Assembly: GCF_001854805.1 (NCBI RefSeq)
Contig: NZ_MBLO01000027.1
Span: forward strand, 1 to 42,311
From: Pseudofrankia coriaricola
Lineage (GTDB): Bacteria > Actinomycetota > Actinomycetes > Frankiales > Frankiaceae
DNA: 42,311 bases
Reading direction: 5' to 3'
Positions 1 through 7,320 of this stretch are shown piece by piece. Under the pieces are notes generated by a model, which saw only the letters and a program-made list of their open reading frames with translations, was not told the DNA's origin and did no database searches. The translations under genes were made by a program, and so were the position numbers. How positions within the stretch are numbered: the stretch's first letter is position 1; each line of letters starts with the position of its first letter.

Positions 1-101
1 CTGGGTGGCTGGTCATAAAGAGGCCGGATGATCAGCAGAAGGATCCCCGGTGGTCTGCGCCGTGCGCAACAGTAGGGAGACTCCGGCCCTGCTGGGACGG
101 C

Positions 102-650
102 TCAGGTCTCGCGGCTCAGGACGACCTTGAGCGCACCGGTCTCGTCCGCGTTGGCGAACACGTCGTAGGCGCGGAGGAAGTCGTCGAGTGGGAAGTGATG
201 CGTGACGAAGCGGGCCGCGTTGATCTGTCGACTGGTCAGCAGGCGCAGCAGCGTCGGTGTGGAGTAGGTGTCGACGAGGCCGGTGACGATCGTGACGTCC
301 CGCGTCCACAGCCGTTCGAGGTGCAGGGTCGCCGGCTTGCCGTGCACGCCGATGTTGGCCACCCGTCCACCAGGTCTGATGAGATCGGCGGCGAGTTCGA
401 AGGTGGCCGGAATCCCGACGGCCTCGATCGCGACATCCACGCCCAGCCCGCCGGTCAGCTCCAGTACCAGGTCGCGGGGATCCTGTTCGCCGTTGTTCAC
501 GACCAGGTCCGCGCCGAACCGCTTCGCCGCGTCGAGCCGGCTTGTCACGAGGTCGATGGCGATCACGTGGCTTGGGCTGAACAGCCGCGCTCCGCTGATC
601 GCGGACAAGACGCGGCTGACACGGCCCGCGACCGCGATGGCCCCGCCCCA
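102..650 (-). pseudogene. Zinc-type alcohol dehydrogenase, C-terminal fragment
   Basis: The translation matches the cofactor-binding and C-terminal part of medium-chain Zn-dependent alcohol dehydrogenases (NAD(P)-linked alcohol/aldehyde interconversion). Recognisable stretches are SPSHVIAIDL, RLDAAKRFGAD and DVAIEAVGIPATF. The N-terminal GroES-like catalytic half with the zinc ligands is absent. Where the Rossmann GxGxxG should be, the frame reads VAGRVSRVLSAI, so the dinucleotide motif is destroyed, probably by small indels. The open frame runs on to about 764, but residues before about 650 do not look like ADH. About 180 residues remain, against roughly 340-350 in the family. I read it as a decayed remnant, not an active enzyme. 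Confidence 0.75.
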
Positions 651-777
651 TGACTGGGGCGCGCAGCAGTCGGGCCGCCTCCGCCTGGGCACGGTCGGAC
701 GTTCGGCCGCGTGGAGGGTGTCCGGTTGGACGCCAATTTCACCACCCGCTGAGTTTCTTGGCACCGATCGGCTAGCC

Positions 778-797
778 TTAACTCATCAAGTGTTGAA
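778..797 (+). promoter_or_regulatory. Possible TetR operator upstream of the regulator
   Basis: An imperfect inverted repeat, TTAACTC-ATCAA-GTGTTGAA, lies 13 bases before the TetR start codon, in the only AT-rich patch between the ADH remnant and the regulator. TetR proteins commonly bind such dyads to repress their own promoter. A TTGGCA about 10 bases upstream could be a -35 element. The symmetry is imperfect, so this is suggestive only. Confidence 0.3.
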
Positions 798-809
798 ATT
801 GGGGGCGGC

Positions 810-1481
810 ATGCCGATCGAGGATGCGGCCAGGCGCGTCGGACGGCGCCCCGGCCAGTCGGACGCACGGGCTGAGATCCTGCGCGCCGCGCGCGCGTTGT
901 TCGCCGAGCGCGGGTTCGTAGGCACCTCGATCAGGGCTGTGGCTGCCGGCGCCGGGGTCGATCCCGCCTTGGTGCACCACTACTTCGGTAGCAAGGAGGG
1001 GCTGTTCCGCGCGGCGCTGGAGATTCCTGTCCAGCCTGAGGAACTGGTGGAGGAGATCTTCGCCGCCGGCGTGGAGCAGGCTCCCCAGCGGTTGGTGCGG
1101 ACGTTCCTGCGGGTCTGGGATGCGCCCGAGACCGGTCCGGCGATGGTGAGCTTCCTGCGCACTGTGCTGTCACGGCAGGAGTCCGTGAGCCTGATGCGCG
1201 AGTTCTTCGCGGCCACCGTGGTGCGGCTCGCGGCGGGCAAGCTGCTCGGCGGCGTCGACCCCGCCGAGGCCGAGATCCGGATCGGGCTGGTGGCTAGTCA
1301 GATGCTTGGCCTTGCGGTGGCGCGCCGGGTGCTGGCCGTCGAACCGCTGGCCAGTATGCCCGCCGACCTGCTGGCGGCCATGGTCACGCCCACGATCAGC
1401 CGCTACCTCCTCGGTGAGCTCCCCGGCCCGCCCGACGTCACCGACGGCCCGCCCGCCGGCCCCGCCCTGCCCTTGTCCTGA
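810..1481 (+). CDS. TetR/AcrR family transcriptional regulator
   Basis: A 223-residue protein with a classic N-terminal TetR helix-turn-helix at residues about 18-65 (ILRAARALFAERGF, then SIRAVAAGAGVDPALVHHYF and GSKEGLF). An all-helical C-terminal ligand/dimerisation domain follows. The ATG at 810 has a G-rich stretch (GGGGGCGGC) just upstream and is preceded by a possible operator. It lies 32 bases upstream of a co-directional ABC exporter ATPase, with the permease overlapping that gene. The simplest reading is a local repressor of this export cassette that is released by its substrate. Ligand unknown. Confidence 0.9.
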   Translation: MPIEDAARRVGRRPGQSDARAEILRAARALFAERGFVGTSIRAVAAGAGVDPALVHHYFGSKEGLFRAALEIPVQPEELVEEIFAAGVEQAPQRLVRTFLRVWDAPETGPAMVSFLRTVLSRQESVSLMREFFAATVVRLAAGKLLGGVDPAEAEIRIGLVASQMLGLAVARRVLAVEPLASMPADLLAAMVTPTISRYLLGELPGPPDVTDGPPAGPALPLS

Positions 1482-1513
1482 TCTGGTTCCGCCTCCCAGG
1501 AGAGATCCCGTCG

Positions 1514-2479
1514 ATGATCGACACGCATGAGTCGGCGACCCAGCCAGCAATCCGGATCGAGGGGCTGGTGAAGAAGTTCGGCTCCTTCACCGCGCTCAAC
1601 GGGCTCGACCTGACCGTCGCCCGCGGGGAGGTTCAGGGGTTCCTGGGCCCGAACGGCGCGGGGAAGTCGACCACCATCCGAGTGCTGCTGGGACTGCTGC
1701 GCGCCAACGCGGGCACCGTGGAGCTGCTCGGCGGTGACCCGTGGCGACATGTTGTCGCGCTGCACCGGCGCCTGGCCTACGTGCCCGGCGACGTGGTGCT
1801 GTGGCCCGGGTTGTCCGGCGGGGAGGCGATCGACCTGCTCGGCAACCTGCGCGGCGGGCTCGATGAGACACGCCGCGCCGAGCTGATCGACAGGTTCGAG
1901 CTCGACCCGACCAAGCGGGGCCGCCAGTACTCCAAGGGCAACCGGCAGAAGGTCGCCATCGTGGCCGCACTCTCCTCCAACGTCGAGCTGCTCATCCTCG
2001 ATGAACCCACCTCCGGCCTCGACCCCCTGATGGAGGCGGTCTTCCAGGAGGAGATCGCCAAGGAGAAGGCGGCCGGCCGCACCGTCCTGCTGTCGAGCCA
2101 CATCCTCAGCGAGGTCGAGGCACTCGCCGACCGCGTCAGCATCATCCGGCAGGGCCGCATCGTGCGGACAGGCACGTTGCAGGACCTGCGCGGACAGACC
2201 CGGATCAAGATCACCGCGACGCTCGCCCGACCACCCGCGGACCCAGGCGACCTCCGTGAGATCCACGACGCCCGGCTCGACGGCACTCGGCTCACCGGCT
2301 CGGTCGATCCTGACCAGATCAACGCCGCGATGGCCGCGCTGGTGCCGCACCAGATGTCCATGCTCACCGTCGCGCCGGCCTCCCTGGAGGACCTCTTCCT
2401 CAGCCAGTACGACACCGACAGCGTCACTGCCGGCGACGCCGTTCCGCGCCAGGCGCCGACTGGACGGGCCCGGCCATGA
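1514..2479 (+). CDS. ABC exporter ATP-binding protein (drug-efflux type)
   Basis: A 321-residue cytoplasmic ATPase subunit of an ABC-2-type exporter. It has Walker A GPNGAGKST (residues about 45-53), Walker B LLILDEPTSGLDP, and the switch-histidine region LLSSHILSEVEALADR. The signature position reads YSKGNRQK instead of LSGGQ, a variant known in actinobacterial antibiotic-export ATPases. The C-terminal 90 residues form the regulatory extension typical of DrrA-like proteins. The ATG is preceded by AGGAGAG at 1499-1505. The stop overlaps the permease start (ATG at 2476), indicating translational coupling. With the permease it should export a hydrophobic compound; the substrate is not evident. 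Confidence 0.93.
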   Translation: MIDTHESATQPAIRIEGLVKKFGSFTALNGLDLTVARGEVQGFLGPNGAGKSTTIRVLLGLLRANAGTVELLGGDPWRHVVALHRRLAYVPGDVVLWPGLSGGEAIDLLGNLRGGLDETRRAELIDRFELDPTKRGRQYSKGNRQKVAIVAALSSNVELLILDEPTSGLDPLMEAVFQEEIAKEKAAGRTVLLSSHILSEVEALADRVSIIRQGRIVRTGTLQDLRGQTRIKITATLARPPADPGDLREIHDARLDGTRLTGSVDPDQINAAMAALVPHQMSMLTVAPASLEDLFLSQYDTDSVTAGDAVPRQAPTGRARP

Positions 2480-4065
2480 CCGCCTTCACCGGTACCCGCC
2501 CGCTGTTGAGGGTGGCGCTACGCCAGGACGCCCGCAACATCGCACCCTGGGTGATGCTCATCTCGGTGTTGTCCGCGTCGTCGATCCTCGCCTACTCGTG
2601 GATCTTCCCCGACGCGGCGGACCGCGCGAAGCTGGCCGCCACACTGGGCGGGAACCCCGCACTCGCGCTGATCTTCGGGCCCGCCCGCGACCTGACGACT
2701 GCTGACGGGTTCAACGCCTGGCGCGCGGGCGCCCTTGGCGCCTTCTTCGCCGGACTGATGGGGATCCTCATCGTCGTCCGCAACAGCCGCGCCGATGAGG
2801 ACTCCGGCCAGGCCGAACTGCTCGCGTCGGGCGTGCTCGGGCGCCAGGCCCGACTGGCCGTCGCCGTCCTGATGGCCGCCGCGGCCTCCGTCGCGCTCGG
2901 AGTCGTGTGCTTCCTGCTGACCATCGCTTGCGGCGGAGCTGTAGTCCCATCACTGATACTGTCCGCGACATTCACCGCCTCGGGCCTGATGTTCGCCGGG
3001 GTCGCGGCGATCGCTGCCCAACTCGGCTCCGACGCCCGAACCGCCAATAGCATCGCCGTCGCCGCGCTCGGCATCTGCTACGTGATCCGCGGCTACCTCG
3101 ACTCCAGTAACACGCCCGACTGGACTTCCTGGACCACCCCGCTCGGCTGGCTGTCCCGGACACGCCCCGCCACGGACAACAACCCCTTGCCGCTGCTCGC
3201 CGCGCTCGCGCTGACGATCGTCCTCGTGCTCGCCGGGTTCGCGCTGCACAGCCGACGCGACTACGGGCTCGGTATGATCGCGCCGCGGGCAGGCGCCGCC
3301 CGTGGGGGCGCGACGGCGAACGTGTGGGGTCTCGCGGTGCGGCTCCACCGCGGGGCGCTCGCGTCGTGGATGATCGCCTTCGTCGGCCTCGGCCTCATCT
3401 TCGGCAACCTCGCCACGTCCCTCGGCAGCGTCCTCGGCGACAACCCCGCCGCGGCCAAGGTCCTCGCCGCCGGCGCCACCGGCCCCGCCGCGCTCACCTT
3501 CGGGTTCCTCGTCACGATCCTGCAGATCGTCGGCATCATCGCCGCCGTCACCGGCGTGCAGGTGGCGCTCAGAATTTACGCCGAGGAGGTCGACTACCGG
3601 GTCGAGCCCCTGCTCGCCGGTGCCCTGCGGCGACAGATGTACCTGGCCAGCAACGCCGCCGTCGCGTTCGCCGCGCCCGCGGTCGCCCTTACGGTAGCCG
3701 GCACCGCGCTCGGCGTGGTCGCCGCCTCCCGGGACAGCTCGATTTCCGCGGGCGACGTCGTCACCCAGGCGCTCGTCACGATTCCCGCGGTGTGGACGCT
3801 CGTCGCGCTCGCGTTCGCCGCCGTGGGCGCCGCGCCCAGCAGGCGACTTGTCGGCTGGCTCGGCGTCGTCGCGACCTTCGGCCTGACCCTCCTGGGCCCG
3901 ACGTTCAACCTCCCGGGCTGGGCCCTGGACATCAGCCCGCTGCGCCACGTCCCGAACGTGACCGCCACAGCCCCCGACTGGGCCGGCCTCGGGTGGCTCG
4001 CGGGAATCGCCGCGCTGTTCCTCGCCGTCGCCTTCACCGGATTCCGCCGCCGCGACATCGTGTGA
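2476..4065 (+). CDS. ABC exporter permease (polyketide/antibiotic exporter type)
   Basis: A 529-residue integral membrane protein with about 12 hydrophobic segments arranged as two similar halves. This is the architecture of the single-chain permeases paired with DrrA-like ATPases (tetronasin-type exporters). Segments are visible at PWVMLISVLSASSILAYSW, AGALGAFFAGLMGILIVV and, in the second half, FGFLVTILQIVGIIAAVTG. The ATG overlaps the ATPase stop by four bases, so both subunits are made from one mRNA. It forms the membrane channel of the exporter controlled by the upstream TetR protein. Intact length; no sign of decay, unlike the genes that follow. Confidence 0.9.
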   Translation: MTAFTGTRPLLRVALRQDARNIAPWVMLISVLSASSILAYSWIFPDAADRAKLAATLGGNPALALIFGPARDLTTADGFNAWRAGALGAFFAGLMGILIVVRNSRADEDSGQAELLASGVLGRQARLAVAVLMAAAASVALGVVCFLLTIACGGAVVPSLILSATFTASGLMFAGVAAIAAQLGSDARTANSIAVAALGICYVIRGYLDSSNTPDWTSWTTPLGWLSRTRPATDNNPLPLLAALALTIVLVLAGFALHSRRDYGLGMIAPRAGAARGGATANVWGLAVRLHRGALASWMIAFVGLGLIFGNLATSLGSVLGDNPAAAKVLAAGATGPAALTFGFLVTILQIVGIIAAVTGVQVALRIYAEEVDYRVEPLLAGALRRQMYLASNAAVAFAAPAVALTVAGTALGVVAASRDSSISAGDVVTQALVTIPAVWTLVALAFAAVGAAPSRRLVGWLGVVATFGLTLLGPTFNLPGWALDISPLRHVPNVTATAPDWAGLGWLAGIAALFLAVAFTGFRRRDIV

Positions 4066-4257
4066 AATCCCACCGCCGCCATCCGCATGCGCCGACTCCC
4101 GCCGACGCGCCCGGCTGTCAATCCTGGCCATCCTGGACATGAGCCCAAAGATGGTCCCCATCGGCACACCGGAAAACCACCTCTTTACCCTGACCCCTCA
4201 GCCTGGATGCACCGATCCATTTCGGCGGTCAATCGAGTTGATCTGTAACGGCTATTG

Positions 4258-4353
4258 ACTGACGCCCAGGACGCACTCGGCTTTGCTCCCTCCGTCGTCT
4301 TCGAAGGCCCCATCGACACCGTGGTGCCCGGCGACGTCGCCACGCGTGGGAAA
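4258..4353 (+). pseudogene. DevS-like sensor kinase fragment
   Basis: About 30 codons in one frame read TDAQDALGFAPSVVFEGPID followed by TVVPGDVA. This matches the region just before the ATP-binding N box of DevS-type GAF histidine kinases. The intact kinase at 20577-22322 has DAEAGLGFAP and GPLDTVV at residues 469-490. Nothing of the kinase precedes or follows, so it is an isolated remnant bordered directly by a phosphatase fragment. Confidence 0.6.
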
Positions 4354-4361
4354 CCGCGGCC

Positions 4362-4424
4362 ATGGCTTGCCATCCCGGCGACGCTGTGATCGTGTACACG
4401 GACGGGCTGATCGAGGCCCGTTGA
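4362..4424 (+). pseudogene. SpoIIE-type phosphatase C-terminal fragment
   Basis: Twenty codons plus stop read MACHPGDAVIVYTDGLIEAR. HPGD and YTDGLIEAR form the conserved metal-binding core near the C-terminus of SpoIIE/RsbU PP2C-type phosphatases. The rest of the domain (normally more than 200 residues) is missing. It sits within 10 bases of a DevS-like fragment and meets a minus-strand patatin fragment at its 3' end. A complementary N-terminal SpoIIE piece lies at 22502-22681. Confidence 0.55.
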
Positions 4425-4553
4425 TCGCGCCGACCGAGGTGCCGACCACCAGGTCCGGCCGGATCCCGGCGTCGAGCAGGGCGCGAGCATGACCACCTCG
4501 CTTGCCCCGAGTACACCGCTGCCGCCGAGGACGAAGGCCACCGGCCGCGTCAC
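4417..4553 (-). pseudogene. Patatin-like phospholipase N-terminal fragment
   Basis: From a GTG at 4553, with GGGGAGC just upstream, the frame reads [20 protein letters not shown]. After one frameshift near 4483 it continues RALLDAGIRPDLVVGTSVGA. This is the glycine-rich oxyanion loop and the GXSXG nucleophile elbow (GTSVG) of bacterial patatin-like lipid acyl hydrolases. The protein ends there; the catalytic Asp and everything C-terminal are lost at the junction with the SpoIIE fragment. Non-functional remnant. Confidence 0.65.
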
Positions 4554-4961
4554 CGTCGCTCCCCACCGTCTAACGCCGGCTGGCGGCGGACGACGGCGAC
4601 CGGGCAGGTGGCGTGCAGCACGCACTGCGAGCTGGTGGAACCGAGCAGCAACTCGGCGAAGCCGCCGCGGCCCCGGGCGCCGACCACGAGCATCTGGGCG
4701 CGTGCCGCCGCGTTGATGAGCCGTGGGCGGCGGTGCCCATGATCAGGCGTGTGTTCACGTCGAGGCCCGTCCGGCCGGTGAGACCCGCGCTGGTCGACTC
4801 GTCCAGCACGGCCTGCGCGGCGTCGCGGAATACCTCGTCGCCGAGGCCGGTCCGGGCGGTGAGGGTCGGTGCTGGCTCCCAGGCGTGTCCACCGCCCAGC
4901 GCAGCGCCCGCTCGGCGTCCGCGGAACCGTCGATCCCCACGACGATGTCTGCTTCCGCCAC
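4550..4961 (-). pseudogene. Universal stress protein, frameshifted
   Basis: A GTG at 4961 follows an excellent Shine-Dalgarno (GGAGGAGATGAC). The N-terminus reads [20 protein letters not shown], a typical USP start. The frame then breaks. The middle ([20 protein letters not shown]) and the end ([40 protein letters not shown]) lie in two other frames. The ATP-binding signature G-2X-G-9X-G(S/T) is intact in the last part. At least two frameshifts, and probably a small internal deletion, separate the pieces. It is a recently decayed single-domain USP of the kind found in DosR/DevR regulons. If the frameshifts were sequencing errors it would be a normal gene. Confidence 0.75.
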
Positions 4962-5300
4962 GTCATCTCCTCCCACAGGAGTCGCACCAGGATTCTCGCG
5001 GGTGGTCTGCCTGACACTCGCGACTACAGCGAGCACGTCGCCCGGCGCATCTGGCCGGCGTGACCGGCGGCTTCTCCTCCCAGCCGGGGCCCCGCGGCAG
5101 AGGTCGGCGTCCGCGTCAGCGAAGGACCTGCCCGCGATCGCGGGAGGGTCGGCGGCCAGACGTTTCTGACCAACACACAGCGGCTAGACACTCCGTGGGT
5201 AGTCATCCCCGGCGCCCGGACGTCGACACCCCGCGTCTACGTGCGTAGCAGGCGAATCCGCGGATGGCGCGGCACCGCCTGACGGAGGGAGAAAGAGATC
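4962..5300. other. Intergenic, no gene supported
   Basis: About 340 bases between the divergent USP pseudogene and a small plus-strand gene. It presumably contains both promoters. I found no protein similarity on either strand and no convincing DevR-like box or hairpin. Confidence 0.4.
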
Positions 5301-5483
5301 GTGGTTGCTGATCAGGAGGCGCGCATCGCGCTTTTGGAAAGGCAGATCGTCGCGCTCACGGAGGCGGTCCGGGTCATCGCCCGTGGGCTTGAGTCCCCGC
5401 CCGTCGAGGATGAGCCCTTCGAAGCGACGGCGGAGCGGGCAGCCAGGCAGGCTCACGAAATGTTGCTCTCCGCCGGCCTGTAA
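5301..5483 (+). CDS. Small hypothetical protein (60 aa)
   Basis: A 60-residue protein starting with GTG at 5301, supported by GGAGGGAG at 5284-5291. Residues 5-27 (EARIALLERQIVALTEAVRV) are heptad-like and amphipathic, suggesting a short coiled coil. The C-terminal half is acidic then helical (EATAERAARQAHEMLLSAGL). No catalytic motif and no membrane segment are visible. I do not recognise a family. It lies among stress-gene remnants and may be one of the few intact survivors, for example a small adaptor or regulator; that is a guess. Confidence 0.5.
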   Translation: MVADQEARIALLERQIVALTEAVRVIARGLESPPVEDEPFEATAERAARQAHEMLLSAGL

Positions 5484-5581
5484 CCAGGGTCGCGGAGCCG
5501 GACCTGCCCACGAGGCGGCAACGACCCAGTTCCGGCCTCCCGGAGGGAAAGGATGTCCCGCACCGCCACGACCTTGCCTGT

Positions 5582-5667
5582 GGCCATGGCGGCTTCGCTG
5601 AGCTGCTGCTTGGTTCCACCAGCCGAGCCTGCATGCCGCGCGCCCGTGGCCGTCGTGCCCGGGGTAG
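5582..5667 (+). pseudogene. Universal stress protein C-terminal fragment
   Basis: The plus strand reads [17 protein letters not shown], then after a one-base shift RAPVAVVPG. This is the ATP-binding and last-strand segment of a USP, about 28 residues. It is the same segment preserved in the pseudogene at 4550-4961 but in opposite orientation. It runs directly into the FBP aldolase/phosphatase fragment. Confidence 0.6.
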
Positions 5668-5674
5668 ACACCCG

Positions 5675-6268
5675 ATGGAGCGCTTCTCGACAGATACGCC
5701 AGGTTCATCGACGTTGGGCGAGCAGGCGGAGGCGACGAGCACCCAGCGGCTGTCCCTGATCGCGGGGAAGTATGTCGGTAAGGACGATCGAGTGATGATC
5801 GTGCGCTGCCAGTCCGGGCTGCCCTCGATCGGCGAGGCGTTGGAGCCTTTCGCGCTGGCCTACACGGTCGGCGGCTCCATGCGCGGCTCGCACCACGCGC
5901 CACTGATGCCGGTCTCGACCGCCCAGGCGCACCCGTCCCGCTTCGACGGCCCCCCGCGGGTGGTCTGCCTCGGCTTCCAGATCACCGGCGGCCGGCTGAT
6001 CGGCCCGCGCGACATGTTCGACGACCCGGCCTTCGACCGGGCCCGGGCACAGGCCAACGAGGTCATGGACTACCTGCGCCGGCACGGCCCGTTCGAACCG
6101 CACCGGCTCGGCCTCGACGAGCTCGAGTACACCACCATGCCCGCGCTGGAGGACAGGCTCGCCGACCGCTGGCAGGCCCTGCCCGCCCCGGCGGCTCCCG
6201 CCGAAACCGCGCGGCGTCCAGCCGCCATTGATCTCCGTGCACGGCCCGGCCGTCAGCTCCGGTCGTGA
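5675..6268 (+). pseudogene. FBP aldolase/phosphatase, C-terminal fragment
   Basis: From about 5744 the frame matches the C-terminal third of the bifunctional fructose-1,6-bisphosphate aldolase/phosphatase (the archaeal/thermophile-type gluconeogenic enzyme). Diagnostic stretches are GKYVGKDDRVMIVRCQSGLP, YTVGGSMRGSHHAPLMPVS, RFDGPPRVVCLGFQ and HGPFEPHRLGLDELEYTT. The N-terminal two thirds, with the metal-binding and Schiff-base residues, are absent from a normal length of about 370-400. The ATG at 5675 merely opens the frame just after a USP fragment. A truncated, almost certainly inactive copy. Confidence 0.75.
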
Positions 6269-6346
6269 CGCCGACGCCCTGATCCGGACGAGTCCGCCCC
6301 GAGCGCGGAGAGGCCTCCGCTGGTCTTTCGAGCAGGGAGCGACGCT

Positions 6347-6869
6347 GTGCGAGCGACCATCGCGTTGGGACGGATCGCCGGGGTCCGGGTCGGGGTCCAC
6401 TGGAGCGTGCTGCTCATCTTCGGCATCATCACGTTCGGCCTCGCGCAAGACCGCCTCCCACAGGCGTATCCGGGCCGTGCCCTGGTGCTGTACTGGGTGG
6501 CGCCCTTGGCGCCGCGGTTGCCTTCTTCATCTCCCTGCTCGCCCACGAGGTGGCGCACGCCGTGATGGCCCGGCGCAACGGGGTGGCCGTGGATGACATC
6601 GTGCTGTGGCTGCTGGGGGCGTGGCCCGGCTGAAGTCGGAAGCGTCGAGCCCGGCGGCGGAGCTGCGGATCGCGGGCGTCGGCCCCCTGGTCAGCCTCCT
6701 GCTGGGCGGACTCTTCGCGCTGGGCGCCTGGCTGCTCGCCTTGGCGTCCGCGTCCGGGCTCCTAGTCGACGTGGTGGCCTGGCTGGCGGACGTCAACCTG
6801 CTGCTCGCCGTCTTCAACGCCCTTCCGGCCGCTCCACTCGACGGCGGACGGCTGCTGCGTGCCTGGATC
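6347..6869 (+). pseudogene. Site-2 protease (M50 family), frameshifted and truncated
   Basis: The GTG at 6347 follows AGGGAG. The first frame reads [20 protein letters not shown], the first membrane segment of M50 metalloproteases. A frameshift near 6496 leads to [18 protein letters not shown], with the zinc-binding HEVAH. A second shift near 6617 leads to GGVARL and then [17 protein letters not shown], with the third zinc ligand Asp in the LDGG motif. The actinobacterial homologues I know are about 370-390 residues, with two CBS domains at the end. Here the protein ends directly after [10 protein letters not shown] and is fused in frame to a PEP synthase tail. Intramembrane protease of the type near DosR-regulon genes in mycobacteria; inactive here unless the two shifts are sequencing errors. 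Confidence 0.75.
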
Positions 6870-7271
6870 ATGGCCGAGGTCCCGTCGGTGGCCTACTGGA
6901 TCCCCGCCTACGCCCGGCTCGGCATCGACGGGGTGTCGATCGGGTCGAACGACCTGACCCAGCTCGTTCTCGGCGTCGACCGCGACTCCGAGACGTGCGC
7001 GGAGCTGTTCGACGAGTCCGACCCGGCCGTGTTGGACGCCATCGCACGGATCATCGGAGCCTGCCGGGAGGCCGGGATCACCTCGTCACTGTGCGGCCAG
7101 GCGCCTTCCAGCCGGCCCGACTTCGCCGAACACCTGGTGCGGCTCGGCATCACGTCGGTGTCGGTGAACCCGGACGCGGTCGACGCGGCCCGGCGAGTGA
7201 TCGCGGCGGCCGAGCGACGATTGCTGCTATCCGCCGCCCGCGGCCGGACCGGCGCATCCCCACCCGGGTAG
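6870..7271 (+). pseudogene. PEP synthase C-terminal fragment fused to protease remnant
   Basis: About 134 codons match the C-terminal PEP/pyruvate-binding TIM-barrel end of phosphoenolpyruvate synthase (pyruvate + ATP to PEP). Motifs are [10 protein letters not shown], the near-invariant [20 protein letters not shown] and the catalytic-cysteine loop [20 protein letters not shown]. The ATP-grasp and phospho-histidine domains are absent from a total of about 800 residues. It is in frame with the site-2 protease remnant, so the junction near 6870 is a deletion or recombination point. The stop lies 50 bases before the convergent ATPase. Confidence 0.8.
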
Positions 7272-7320
7272 GTCTTGTCGAGTAGGCATGGGCGCGGTGC
7301 GTTACGCCCGTCCCGAACGG

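Noticed and set aside
4143-4160. GATGGTCCCC half-site after the ABC permease as a DevR box
   Set aside because: Only one half-site, and no gene starts nearby.
2950-4167. 405-codon open frame on the minus strand opposite the ABC permease
   Set aside because: Asp/Glu/Gly/Arg-rich low-complexity translation typical of antisense frames in GC-rich DNA; the permease on the plus strand is clearly real.
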